Of a DNA stretch of 64,000 nt, positions 52,810 to 61,115 are shown in pieces (position 1 is the stretch's first letter; every line of letters begins with the position of its first letter). Location: NCBI RefSeq assembly GCF_017302315.1, contig NZ_JAFLDT010000010.1, forward strand, positions 1-64,000, in the 5' to 3' direction. The stretch is from Zoogloea sp. Lineage in GTDB: Bacteria > Pseudomonadota > Gammaproteobacteria > Burkholderiales > Rhodocyclaceae. The notes beneath the pieces are model-generated. The model made no database searches and was not told where the DNA came from. It saw only the letters and a list, made by a program, of their open reading frames with translations. The position numbers and the translations under genes are program-made.

Positions 52810-53832
52810 ATGATCAACTCGCCCTATATCCGCAAGCCGGCCAGCGTCCAGAGCGTCATGCTCCAGGTCCTGCTCGCCCTCGTGCCCGGAATCGCCGCTT
52901 ACGTGTGGTTCTTCGGCGCCGGCATCCTCGTCCAGCTCGCCATCGCCAGTGCCGCTGCCCTGGCCGGAGAGGCCGCCATGCTGGCCATCCGCGGCAAGCC
53001 GAAGGCGCTCTTCCTCACCGATCTTTCAGCCATCGTCACGGCCTGGCTGATCGCCCTCACTTTCCCGCCCATCGTCCCCTGGTGGCTGACCGTCACCGGC
53101 ACGCTGCTCGCCGTGGTCATCGTCAAACAGCTCTATGGCGGCCTCGGGCAGAACCCCTTCAACCCGGCCATGGCCGCGTTCTGCCTGATGATCGTGGCCT
53201 ATCCTGCGCTGATGTCCCAGTGGCCTGCCGCCGGCCAGCTCGACTTCAAGACCCAGCTCGACCTGATTTTCGGCGGCGCCCGCCAGGTGGATGCCATTAC
53301 CGGCGCCACCCCCCTCGACGCCTTGCGCACGGCCTTGCGCAGTGCGGCCAGCGCCGACTCCGAACTTCACGGCCTGCGGGCCTCGCAGCTCATGGACGGC
53401 CCCGCCTTTGGCGCCCTGGGCGGAAAGGGTGGCGAGTGGGTCGCCCTCGCCTACCTGCTGGGCGGGCTGTGGCTGATCCAGCGCCGCATCATCACCTGGC
53501 ACATCCCTGCCGCCTTCTGTGGTGCGCTCTTTCTCACCGCCGGCCTGCTGTGGAGCGTCCGCCCCGACAGCTTTGCCTCGCCGCTCTTCCATCTTGCCTC
53601 CGGCGGCGCCATGCTCGGGGCCTTCTTCATCCTGACCGACCCGGTCTCGGGGGCGACCACAGCGCGCGGCAAGCTGCTGTTTGCCGCAGGCGCAGCCGTG
53701 CTCACCTACGTGATCCGCGCCTTCGGCGCCTACCCGGACGGCATCGCCTTCGCGACCTTGCTGATGAACATTCTCGTGCCCATCATCGACATGAAGACCC
53801 AGGCACCCGTGTTCGGCCACAAGAAGGATTGA
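52810..53832 (+). CDS. rsxD: Rsx/Rnf complex subunit D
   Basis: Membrane subunit of 340 residues homologous to NqrB, with about ten helices. SPYIRKPASVQSVMLQVLLA opens it; the covalent FMN attachment motif is in ITGATPLD near residue 163 (Thr as acceptor). LLFAAGAAVLTYVIRAFGAY and GIAFATLLMNILVPIID close it. It is 22 bp after rsxC and 6 bp before rsxG. Confidence 0.96.
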   Translation: MINSPYIRKPASVQSVMLQVLLALVPGIAAYVWFFGAGILVQLAIASAAALAGEAAMLAIRGKPKALFLTDLSAIVTAWLIALTFPPIVPWWLTVTGTLLAVVIVKQLYGGLGQNPFNPAMAAFCLMIVAYPALMSQWPAAGQLDFKTQLDLIFGGARQVDAITGATPLDALRTALRSAASADSELHGLRASQLMDGPAFGALGGKGGEWVALAYLLGGLWLIQRRIITWHIPAAFCGALFLTAGLLWSVRPDSFASPLFHLASGGAMLGAFFILTDPVSGATTARGKLLFAAGAAVLTYVIRAFGAYPDGIAFATLLMNILVPIIDMKTQAPVFGHKKD

Positions 53833-53838
53833 CGGCCC

Positions 53839-54492
53839 ATGAGCGAAACCACTGCCCTCGGCCTTTCCGCCCGCACCGGTGGGGTGATGGTGGCCTTCAC
53901 CGTGGTATTCACGGCGGTGATGGCCTTCACCTATGACGCCACCCGCGAGCAGATCCAGGCCTCCGCCACCGAAGAGAAGATGAAGCTCATCTCCGAGGTC
54001 CTGCCGGGTGCCATCTACGACAACGCCTTGCTGGATGACTATGTGCAGCTCGGCCCCACCCGCGAACTCGGCCTCGACGAAGGCGGCCGCGTGTACCGTG
54101 CGCGCAAGGCGGGCCAGCCCGCCGCCCTGCTGCTGGAGGCGACCGCCCCTGACGGCTACAGCGGCCGCATCGACCTGATCATCGCCATCAATGCCGACGG
54201 CAGCGTGTCTGGCGTACGGGCCGTCAGCCACCGGGAAACCCCGGGCCTGGGCGACTATATCGATCCCAAGAAGGACAGGGACAAGAAGTCCCCCTGGATT
54301 GCCCAGTTCTCCGACCTGAAAGCCGCGGACGTAGCGACCTTCAAGGTAAAGAAGGACGGCGGGCAGATCACCTACCACACCGGCGCCACCATCAGTGCCC
54401 GCGCCGTCACCAACGCCGTCGGCCGCGCAACCCGCTTCGCCGCCGACAACCAGAGCCGCCTGTTCGCCGCCAAGAGCGGCGGCCCGCTCTGA
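53839..54492 (+). CDS. rsxG: Rsx/Rnf complex subunit G
   Basis: Periplasm-facing subunit of 217 residues anchored by one N-terminal helix (VMVAFTVVFTAVMAFTYDAT). The FMN-binding domain carries a second covalent flavin site, HTGATISARAVTNAV near residue 182. GVRAVSHRETPGLGDYID is a typical family stretch. Length is normal. Confidence 0.96.
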   Translation: MSETTALGLSARTGGVMVAFTVVFTAVMAFTYDATREQIQASATEEKMKLISEVLPGAIYDNALLDDYVQLGPTRELGLDEGGRVYRARKAGQPAALLLEATAPDGYSGRIDLIIAINADGSVSGVRAVSHRETPGLGDYIDPKKDRDKKSPWIAQFSDLKAADVATFKVKKDGGQITYHTGATISARAVTNAVGRATRFAADNQSRLFAAKSGGPL

Positions 54493-54505
54493 CGGGAGAC
54501 CCGCC

Positions 54506-55219
54506 ATGGACTTTCAAGCTCACAAGGACATCGCCTGGAACGGCATCTGGAAGCAGAACACCGGCGTCGTCCAGATCCTCGGCCTGTGCCCCATCCTTGC
54601 CATCAGCACCAACGTGGTCAATGCCGTCAGCCTCGGCCTTGCCACCATCCTGGTCATGGCCCTGGCCAACCTGGCCATTTCGGCGCTGCGCAACTTTATC
54701 CCCTACGAGATCCGTATCCCGGTCTTCATCCTGATCATCGCCGCCCTGGTCACCGTGGTGGACCTGGCCTTCAATGCCTATCTCCATGAACTCTACCTGG
54801 TGCTCGGCATCTTCATTCCGCTGATCGTCACCAACTGCATCGTCCTTGCCCGGGTCGAAGCCTTTGCCGCCAAGAACGAACCCGCTCACTCAACGACGGA
54901 TGGCATCGCCATGGGTGTCGGCCTGACACTCGTCCTGGCCGTGCTCGGCGCCATGCGTGAAATCGTCGGTAGCGGCACCCTGTTTTCAGGCATCGAAATG
55001 ATCTTTCCGGGAACGGAGGGGCTCACACTCTTCGGTGACAACTACCCGGGTTTTCTGGTCGCCATCCTGCCGCCGGGTGCCTTCATCGCCCTGGGTTTCC
55101 TGATTGCCGGCCGCAACTGGATCGAAGCCCGCAAGCAGGCCCGCGCCCGCGCCAACCCACCCGCCTCCGGCGCCCCGCAGGCGTCCGTCGAATCCAGCAC
55201 ACCGGCAGAAGCCGCCTGA
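54506..55219 (+). CDS. rsxE: Rsx/Rnf complex subunit E
   Basis: Six-helix membrane subunit of 237 residues paired with RsxA, homologous to NqrD. Typical parts are WKQNTGVVQILGLCPILAIS and LGIFIPLIVTNCIVLARVEA with their cluster-binding Cys, and IVGSGTLFSG. GGGAG is 7 bp upstream of the ATG. Its TGA shares a base with the nth ATG, the same rsxE-nth coupling as in enteric bacteria. Confidence 0.97.
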   Translation: MDFQAHKDIAWNGIWKQNTGVVQILGLCPILAISTNVVNAVSLGLATILVMALANLAISALRNFIPYEIRIPVFILIIAALVTVVDLAFNAYLHELYLVLGIFIPLIVTNCIVLARVEAFAAKNEPAHSTTDGIAMGVGLTLVLAVLGAMREIVGSGTLFSGIEMIFPGTEGLTLFGDNYPGFLVAILPPGAFIALGFLIAGRNWIEARKQARARANPPASGAPQASVESSTPAEAA

Positions 55220-55860
55220 TGGCCGACATGAAGCTGGCCGCGGTGGCCGAAGCCTTCCTGCGCCTGCGGAACGCCAATCCCAACCCAACCACCGAGCTGG
55301 AATACGCCTCGCCCTACCAGCTCCTGGTGGCCGTGGTGCTGTCGGCCCAGGCCACCGACAAGGGCGTCAATATCGCGACCCGCAAACTCTTCGCCGTCGC
55401 CCCCACCCCGGAGTCCATGGTGGACCTGGGTGAAGCCGGCATCGTCGAGCACATCAAGACCATCGGCCTCTTCCGCAACAAGGCAAAGAACACCCTGGCC
55501 CTGTCGCACCAGCTTCTTGAGCGTCACGGCGGCGAGGTCCCCAACGACCGGGGCGCCCTCGAAGCCCTGCCTGGCGTTGGCCGCAAGACCGCAAACGTCG
55601 TGCTCAACACCATCTTCGGCGAACCGACAATGGCCGTGGACACCCACATCTTCCGCCTCGCCAACCGCACGGGTCTGGCGCCCGGCAAGGACGTACTGGA
55701 GGTGGAGAAGCGCCTGCTGCGCCGCATCCCCAAGGAGTACCTGCGCGACGCCCACCACTGGCTGATCCTGCACGGCCGCTACGTTTGTGTCGCCCGCAAA
55801 CCCCATTGTGGCGAGTGCATCATCCGCGATCTGTGCCTGTCGCGGGACAAAACCGACTGA
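55219..55860 (+). CDS. nth: Endonuclease III
   Basis: Base-excision repair glycosylase/AP lyase of 213 residues for oxidised pyrimidines. It has the helix-hairpin-helix LPGVGRKTANVVLNT with catalytic Lys, the Asp in AVDTHIFRLANRTGL, and the 4Fe-4S loop CVARKPHCGECIIRDLC. The start overlaps rsxE. Confidence 0.97.
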   Translation: MADMKLAAVAEAFLRLRNANPNPTTELEYASPYQLLVAVVLSAQATDKGVNIATRKLFAVAPTPESMVDLGEAGIVEHIKTIGLFRNKAKNTLALSHQLLERHGGEVPNDRGALEALPGVGRKTANVVLNTIFGEPTMAVDTHIFRLANRTGLAPGKDVLEVEKRLLRRIPKEYLRDAHHWLILHGRYVCVARKPHCGECIIRDLCLSRDKTD

Positions 55861-55969
55861 GCCGCCCGTCCGGCAAATACGCGGCCGAAGGCGCCCCACA
55901 TCCGGCCCCGGCGAGGCGCCACCCCGGAACCCGGCAACCACGCCCGAGCTTCACAAGGAAATCCCCACC

Positions 55970-56398
55970 ATGTTCGACCCCTCCAGAGACCAGGCCCGCC
56001 AGTTCTTCGTCAGTGCCTGGGCCAAGCACCGTAACCGCGAGGTTTTAACCCAGCTCGAGATCATTGCCGCCGATCTGGTCGCCCATCACCCGGAGTACCA
56101 CGCGCTGCTTGAAGACCCCGACGCGGTGCAGAAGGACTTCAGTCCGGAGGACGGTCAGATCAACCCCTTCCTGCACCTCTCCCTGCACCTGGCCATCGAG
56201 GAGCAGCTCTCCATCAACCAGCCCCCGGGCATCCGGGAAGCGTTCGAAGCCTGCCAGGGTCGCCATGGCGACCGCCACGCCGCGCTCCACGACGTGCTTG
56301 AATGCCTTGGCGAAACCATCTGGAAGGCACAGCGTGACAAGGCCCCGCTGGACGGCCGCGCCTATGTGGAAGCAGTACGCAAACGCGCCGGCAACTGA
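55970..56398 (+). CDS. DUF1841 family protein
   Basis: Cytoplasmic protein of 142 residues. RDQARQFFVSAWAKHRN, INPFLHLSLHLAIEEQLSIN and DVLECLGETIWKAQR match DUF1841, a helical family limited mainly to beta- and gammaproteobacteria. Function unknown. AAGGAA lies about 9 bp before the ATG. It stands between nth and hflX on the same strand. Confidence 0.87.
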   Translation: MFDPSRDQARQFFVSAWAKHRNREVLTQLEIIAADLVAHHPEYHALLEDPDAVQKDFSPEDGQINPFLHLSLHLAIEEQLSINQPPGIREAFEACQGRHGDRHAALHDVLECLGETIWKAQRDKAPLDGRAYVEAVRKRAGN

Positions 56399-56442
56399 AG
56401 CGCTACACTCCGCCCCTGCCCACCCGACCCGGTCCCCCACGC

Positions 56443-57762
56443 ATGCAAATGGAAGTCAAAGATCAACCCAGGTACGCCGTCGTGGCGGCCGTGCAACTGC
56501 CCAACGTCACCGACCTGGAATTTGAAGCTTCACTGGCTGAACTTCGGGAGCTCGCCAAGACCCTGGGGTTGCAGGTGGTTCACACCTTCATCCAAAAGCG
56601 CACCAGTTTCGACGCCAACGCTTACCTGGGCGTGGGCAAGCGCCAGGAGATCCAGACCTACGTCAATGGGGAGCACGATGCTCTGCCCGGGGGCGGCCAG
56701 ATCGACGCCATCCTGGTGGATCACGAAATTTCACCCTCGCAGGCGCGCAACCTGGAGGTCGAGGTGGGCTGCGAGGTGATGGACCGCACCATGGTCATCC
56801 TCGAGATCTTCCATCGCAACGCCCGCTCCCGCGCAGCCCGTGCCCAGGTGGAGATTGCCCGCCTCGGCTACATGGCACCGCGCCTGCGCGAGATGGCCAA
56901 GCTGGCCGGCCCCCAGGGGCGCCAGCGCAGCGGTGTCGGCGGTCGGGGTGCCGGCGAATCCCACACCGAACTGGACCGCCGCAAGATCCGCGACCGAATC
57001 GCCGAACTGCAGCAGGAAATCGACGCCATGGAGGTCGAGCGGAAGACCCAGCGCGCCCGCCGCCAGGAACGCCAGGGCCTCGCCACGGTGGCCCTGGTCG
57101 GCTACACCAACGCCGGCAAGTCCACCCTGATGCGGGCCCTCACCGGCAGCGAAGTACTGGTCGCCAACAAGCTCTTCGCCACGCTGGACACCACCGTGCG
57201 AGTACTGCACCCCGAAGGCACTCCCCGGGTGCTGGTCAGCGATACAGTGGGCTTCATCAAGAATCTGCCCCACGGCCTCGTCGCATCCTTCAAGTCCACC
57301 CTCGACGAGGCGCTGGATGCCTCGCTGCTGCTCCACGTGATCGACGCCAGCGACCCGGGCTTCGAACGCCAACTCGAAGTGACCGACGTGGTGCTCGCCG
57401 AAATCGGGGCCGATGTGCTGCCGCGCATCCGCGTCTTCAACAAGATCGACCACGTGGGCGATGAAGCCGCCCAGGCCGAATGCAAGGCTTCACTGCAGGC
57501 CCGCTACCCCGACTGCGTCGTCATGAGCGCGCGCCGTCCGGAGGAGGTCTCCGCGCTCCGGGAGGTCATCCTCGGCTTCTTCCAGCGGGATCTGGTGGAG
57601 GCCGAGCTCTTCCTGCCCTGGTCGGCCCAGCAGTTGCGTGGCGAAATCTATTCCAACTGCCAGGTGCTGGAAGAGCGCGCCGACGAGGATGGCGCCTTCT
57701 TCAACGTGCGCGGCGCTGCCGAAGTCGTAGAGGGCCTGATGGAACGCCTGGGCAGGCAATGA
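56443..57762 (+). CDS. hflX: GTPase HflX
   Basis: Ribosome-associated GTPase of 439 residues that splits stalled ribosomes under stress. The N-terminal HflX domain includes GVGKRQEIQTYV and VDHEISPSQARNLE. The glycine-rich linker (GGRGAGESHTELDRRKIRDR) leads to the G domain: GYTNAGKSTLMRAL (G1), DTTVR, DTVGFIKNLP (G3) and NKID (G4). It is not next to hfq in this genome segment. A 121-bp palindrome follows the stop. Confidence 0.96.
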   Translation: MQMEVKDQPRYAVVAAVQLPNVTDLEFEASLAELRELAKTLGLQVVHTFIQKRTSFDANAYLGVGKRQEIQTYVNGEHDALPGGGQIDAILVDHEISPSQARNLEVEVGCEVMDRTMVILEIFHRNARSRAARAQVEIARLGYMAPRLREMAKLAGPQGRQRSGVGGRGAGESHTELDRRKIRDRIAELQQEIDAMEVERKTQRARRQERQGLATVALVGYTNAGKSTLMRALTGSEVLVANKLFATLDTTVRVLHPEGTPRVLVSDTVGFIKNLPHGLVASFKSTLDEALDASLLLHVIDASDPGFERQLEVTDVVLAEIGADVLPRIRVFNKIDHVGDEAAQAECKASLQARYPDCVVMSARRPEEVSALREVILGFFQRDLVEAELFLPWSAQQLRGEIYSNCQVLEERADEDGAFFNVRGAAEVVEGLMERLGRQ

Positions 57763-57774
57763 GCCCTCACCTCG

Positions 57775-57895
57775 GAGGGTGTGAAGAAATCGTCGCGAGC
57801 GCTTCGAGTTCGCGCCGAGAAGCGCAGCCGTACACGGGTACGGTAAGCATCGCAGGGGCGAAATCGGGCTGCGCAGTAGATTTATCCACACCCTC
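57775..57895. repeat. 121-bp imperfect palindrome between hflX and macB
   Basis: The two ends are GAGGGTGTG (57775-57783) and CACACCCTC (57887-57895). The centre is CCGTAC-ACGG-GTACGG (57828-57843). Between them the halves match partly (GAAATC with GATTTAT, TTCGC with GCGAA, GCGCAG with CTGCGC). It fills the whole space between two converging genes. As RNA it would form one long hairpin and could stop transcription from both sides; as DNA it looks like a dispersed intergenic repeat. Confidence 0.7.
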
Positions 57896-59104
57896 TCACT
57901 CGTGCCGCAGAGCCTCGATGGGATCCAGACGGGCAGCACGCCGGGCCGGCACGTAACCGAAGATCACTCCGATAGCCGCCGAGAAGCCAAAGGACAACAG
58001 GTTGATCATCGGATTGAACAGGTAGGGAACATGCATCAGCGCCGAGCCGCTGATGGAAGCCACCGTCGCCAGAATGATCCCCACAACGCCGCCCAGCGAT
58101 GCCAGCGCCACGGCCTCGATCAGGAACTGCAGCAGCACTTCCCGCTCCAGCGCCCCGATGGCCAGCCGGATGCCGATCTCACGGGTGCGTTCGGTCACCG
58201 ACACCAGCATGATGTTCATGATCCCGATACCACCCACCAGCAAGCTCACCGCAGCCACGGCACCGAGCAGACCGGTCATCACCTTGGTGGTGCTGGACAG
58301 GGTTTCGGCAATCTGGCGGGTATCCATCACCGAGAAGTCGTCGTTGTCACCAGGGCCGATATGGCGCCGTTCCCGCATCAGCCAGGTAATCTGATCCTTC
58401 GCGAGGTCCATTGACGCATCGTCGCGCACCGACACCATCATTGTCGCCACATCCACCGAGCCGGTGAGGCGGCGCTGTACGGTGCGCAGGGGCATTGCCA
58501 CGAGGTCGTCCTGATCATTGCCCATGGTGGATTGGCCCTTCGATGCGAGGAGCCCGATCACGTCGCAGGAGAACTGCTTGACGCGGATCTTCCGGCCAAC
58601 CGGATCCAACCCACCGAACAGTTCCCTGCGGACGGTCTCGCCAATGACACAGACCGCAGCACCTGCCCGTTCCTCTGCGTCGTTGAAGACTCGTCCGCTG
58701 ACAATCTGCCACTTGCCGGCGGAAAACCAGTCGCGACTGGTACCCGTCACGCCCGCCGACCAGTTACGTGACATGGCCACCAGGGTGACGCTCTTGCTGC
58801 TCACCGGCACGACCGCCGCGAGACCGTTGATCTGGTTGCGCAAGGCGTCGGCGTCAGCCACCTTGAAGGCCGCCGAGCCCGCCGAGTCACGCCCGGGGCC
58901 CAGATGCTGACCGGGCCGGATGATCAGCAGGTTGCTACCCAGGCTGGAGATCTGGTCAGACACGGCACGGGTTGCGCCGTTGCCGAGGGTCACCATGGTG
59001 ATCACCGCCGACACGCCGATGACGATGCCCAGGATGGTCAGGAAGGAACGCATCAGGTTGCGCCGGATCTCGCGCAGGGCGAGCAGGAGGGCGTTCCAGA
59101 TCAT
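57896..59104 (-). CDS. MacB-type ABC transporter permease (FtsX fold)
   Basis: Membrane subunit of 402 residues: one N-terminal helix (FLTILGIVIGVSAVITMVTL), a large periplasmic domain (about 45-275), and three C-terminal helices (LLGAVAAVSLLVGGIGIMNI; ALASLGGVVGIILATVAS; LSFGFSAAIGVIFGYVPA). The end KAARLDP-like pattern ARRAARLDPIEALRHE is typical of MacB and LolC/E. In MacB the ATPase is fused to this part; here it is a separate gene, overlapping by ATGA. Confidence 0.92.
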   Translation of the reverse strand: MIWNALLLALREIRRNLMRSFLTILGIVIGVSAVITMVTLGNGATRAVSDQISSLGSNLLIIRPGQHLGPGRDSAGSAAFKVADADALRNQINGLAAVVPVSSKSVTLVAMSRNWSAGVTGTSRDWFSAGKWQIVSGRVFNDAEERAGAAVCVIGETVRRELFGGLDPVGRKIRVKQFSCDVIGLLASKGQSTMGNDQDDLVAMPLRTVQRRLTGSVDVATMMVSVRDDASMDLAKDQITWLMRERRHIGPGDNDDFSVMDTRQIAETLSSTTKVMTGLLGAVAAVSLLVGGIGIMNIMLVSVTERTREIGIRLAIGALEREVLLQFLIEAVALASLGGVVGIILATVASISGSALMHVPYLFNPMINLLSFGFSAAIGVIFGYVPARRAARLDPIEALRHE

Positions 59105-59820
59105 GCCCGGCCTCCCCCGTCCTGCCGCTCCGCCTGGCGGACATCACTGGCGATGCGCCCATCCACCAGGCGCACGACCCGATGGGCATACTCGGCCATG
59201 TCCGCCTCATGGGTCACCATGACCACTGTAATGCCCTTGTCCCGGTTGAGGTCGGTCAGCAGATCCATGATTTCACGGCTGCGCTCGGTATCCAGGTTGC
59301 CCGTGGGCTCATCGGCGAGCAACAGGGACGGGCCGGTGACCAGCGCCCGGGCAATGGCCACCCGCTGCTGCTGACCGCCGGAGAGCTCCGCCGGGGAATG
59401 GTGCCCCCAGCCCTCCAGCCCCACCGAAGCCAGTGCAGCACGGGCGCGCTCACGACGCTGGGTGGCCGACTCACCGCGATACAGCAGCGGCAGCTCCACA
59501 TTCTCCTGGGCCGAGGTGCGCGCCAACAGGTTGAAACCCTGGAAGACGAAACCCAGGGCATGACGGCGCAGCAAGGCCCGCTGGTCCCGACTCAAGCCCT
59601 CCACCGCCAACCCACGAAATCGATAGCTCCCGCCGGAAGGCGTATCGAGACAACCGAGAATGTTCATCAGGGAAGACTTTCCGGAGCCACTTGGCCCCAT
59701 GATGGCCACGAAATCGCCCTCATCGATACTCAGATCGACCCCACGCAGGGCCTGAAATGCTGCTGCGCCTGTCCCGAAACGACGGGTCACCTCCGTCAGG
59801 GAAATAAGCGGCTCGCTCAT
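59101..59820 (-). CDS. MacB/LolD-type ABC transporter ATPase
   Basis: Nucleotide-binding subunit of 239 residues. Walker A GPSGSGKSSLMNILG, Q-loop region FVFQGFNLLARTSAQENVEL, signature LSGGQQQRVAIARAL, Walker B LLLADEPTGNLD and the H-loop VMVTHEADMAEYA are intact. It powers the adjacent FtsX-fold permease as a mechanotransmission ABC system, moving substrate across the outer membrane from the periplasm. ATGA overlaps at both ends. Confidence 0.95.
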   Translation of the reverse strand: MSEPLISLTEVTRRFGTGAAAFQALRGVDLSIDEGDFVAIMGPSGSGKSSLMNILGCLDTPSGGSYRFRGLAVEGLSRDQRALLRRHALGFVFQGFNLLARTSAQENVELPLLYRGESATQRRERARAALASVGLEGWGHHSPAELSGGQQQRVAIARALVTGPSLLLADEPTGNLDTERSREIMDLLTDLNRDKGITVVMVTHEADMAEYAHRVVRLVDGRIASDVRQAERQDGGGRA

Positions 59821-61115
59821 TTCCTGCCCCCCAGTGCCTCGATGATCACCTCGGCCCCTGCTTGCAGCGGAGCCTCACCGTCGGCAGCCCGCACCTCCGA
59901 AACCTGGCCATTGCTGCCCTGGACGCTGACCCTGACCGCTGTTGCCTGTCCATCCCGCAGCAACCACAGGGTCTGGGTGCCGTCTTTGACGGACGCCTCG
60001 GACGCCACCTTGGGCCCCGCCGACGGCGGTCGTGGCATCAGGCTGGAAAGCAGGCTACGACTGGCCTGGGCCTTTGCGACCGGCGGTGAATAGCGCAGCG
60101 CGGCGTTGGGCACCAGCAGCACATCCTTGCGCCGGGCAGTGGTGATCTCGGCGGTGGCCGTCATGCCGGGGCGCAGCAGCAACGCATCGTTCTTCACTTC
60201 GAGGATGGTCAGGTACGACACCACCTGATCCTTGGTCTGGGAACCCCAGCCAACCCGCGTGACCCTGGCCGGGAAATACTGCCCGGGCCAGGCATCCACA
60301 TGGAATCGTGCATCCTGCCCTTCCTTCACCTTTCCCACATCGGCTTCGTCCACGTCCACCTGCAATTCCATGCGGCGGAGGTCTTCGGCCAGGGTGAACA
60401 GCACCGGCGCGGTCATCGCAGCGGCAACGGTCTGGCCCGGTTCGACCTTGCGGGTCAGCACAATGCCATCGATGGGAGAATGGATGGTGGCCTTGGACAG
60501 GCTGATTTCGAAGGTGCTCAGGGCAGCCTTTGCCGACAGGACGGCGGCCTCGGCCACCCGCTGGTCTGCCACTGCCCGCAGGGCCGCCGCCTCGCCGCTG
60601 TCCAGTTCCGCCTTCGACGGCACCTTGCCACCCGACAAGCGGGCCACCTCCCTCAGCCGTGCCAGACTGGCAGAGGTTTCTGCGACGGTAGCCTGGGTCT
60701 GACGCACCTTGGCCTCGGCCGAGGCCAGCTCCGCCTTCCCCTGCCTCACCTGGTCCTTCAGTTTGGAAGTATCCAGACGGGCAATGACCTGCCCCTTGCG
60801 GACCCGGTCGTTCACGTCCACCAGCACCGTATCGATGATGCCGGACAACTCGCTGCCCACATCCACCGAATTGGTCGGCTGCAGATTGCCGGTGGCGGAT
60901 ACGTTGATGATCAGTTCGCCCTGCCGGATCGGCTGTGTGCGGAACCGGGGGCCATCGTCACCGTTTCCGCCAATGAGACCGAACGTCAGAGCGCCGATCA
61001 GTACCAGTCCGGCAACGATCCGCAACAGGCGGAGCCTGCCGCCAAAACGGGACTGGCCGCTTTTCAGGATGAGATCGCGCAAGGCTTCTGCTGATTGGGT
61101 TTCGGGGGTACTCAT
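59817..61115 (-). CDS. MacA-type periplasmic adaptor
   Basis: Membrane-fusion protein of 432 residues with an N-terminal membrane helix (LRIVAGLVLIGALTFGLIGG). Lipoyl halves are NVSATGNLQPTNSVDVGSEL...VLVDVNDRVRKGQVIARLD and IHSPIDGIVLTRKVEPGQTV; a long helical hairpin lies between and beta-barrel domains follow (RPGMTATAEI). It connects the MacB-like unit to the channel. About 40 residues rich in Ser and Pro interrupt the C-terminal domain (RPPSAGPKVASEAS). ATGA overlaps join all four genes. Confidence 0.93.
   Translation of the reverse strand: MSTPETQSAEALRDLILKSGQSRFGGRLRLLRIVAGLVLIGALTFGLIGGNGDDGPRFRTQPIRQGELIINVSATGNLQPTNSVDVGSELSGIIDTVLVDVNDRVRKGQVIARLDTSKLKDQVRQGKAELASAEAKVRQTQATVAETSASLARLREVARLSGGKVPSKAELDSGEAAALRAVADQRVAEAAVLSAKAALSTFEISLSKATIHSPIDGIVLTRKVEPGQTVAAAMTAPVLFTLAEDLRRMELQVDVDEADVGKVKEGQDARFHVDAWPGQYFPARVTRVGWGSQTKDQVVSYLTILEVKNDALLLRPGMTATAEITTARRKDVLLVPNAALRYSPPVAKAQASRSLLSSLMPRPPSAGPKVASEASVKDGTQTLWLLRDGQATAVRVSVQGSNGQVSEVRAADGEAPLQAGAEVIIEALGGRK

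Noticed and set aside
51015..52817. Minus-strand frame of 600 codons opposite rsxC
   Set aside because: Gly/Ala/His-rich shadow of a GC-rich gene; rsxC has full cluster motifs on the plus strand.
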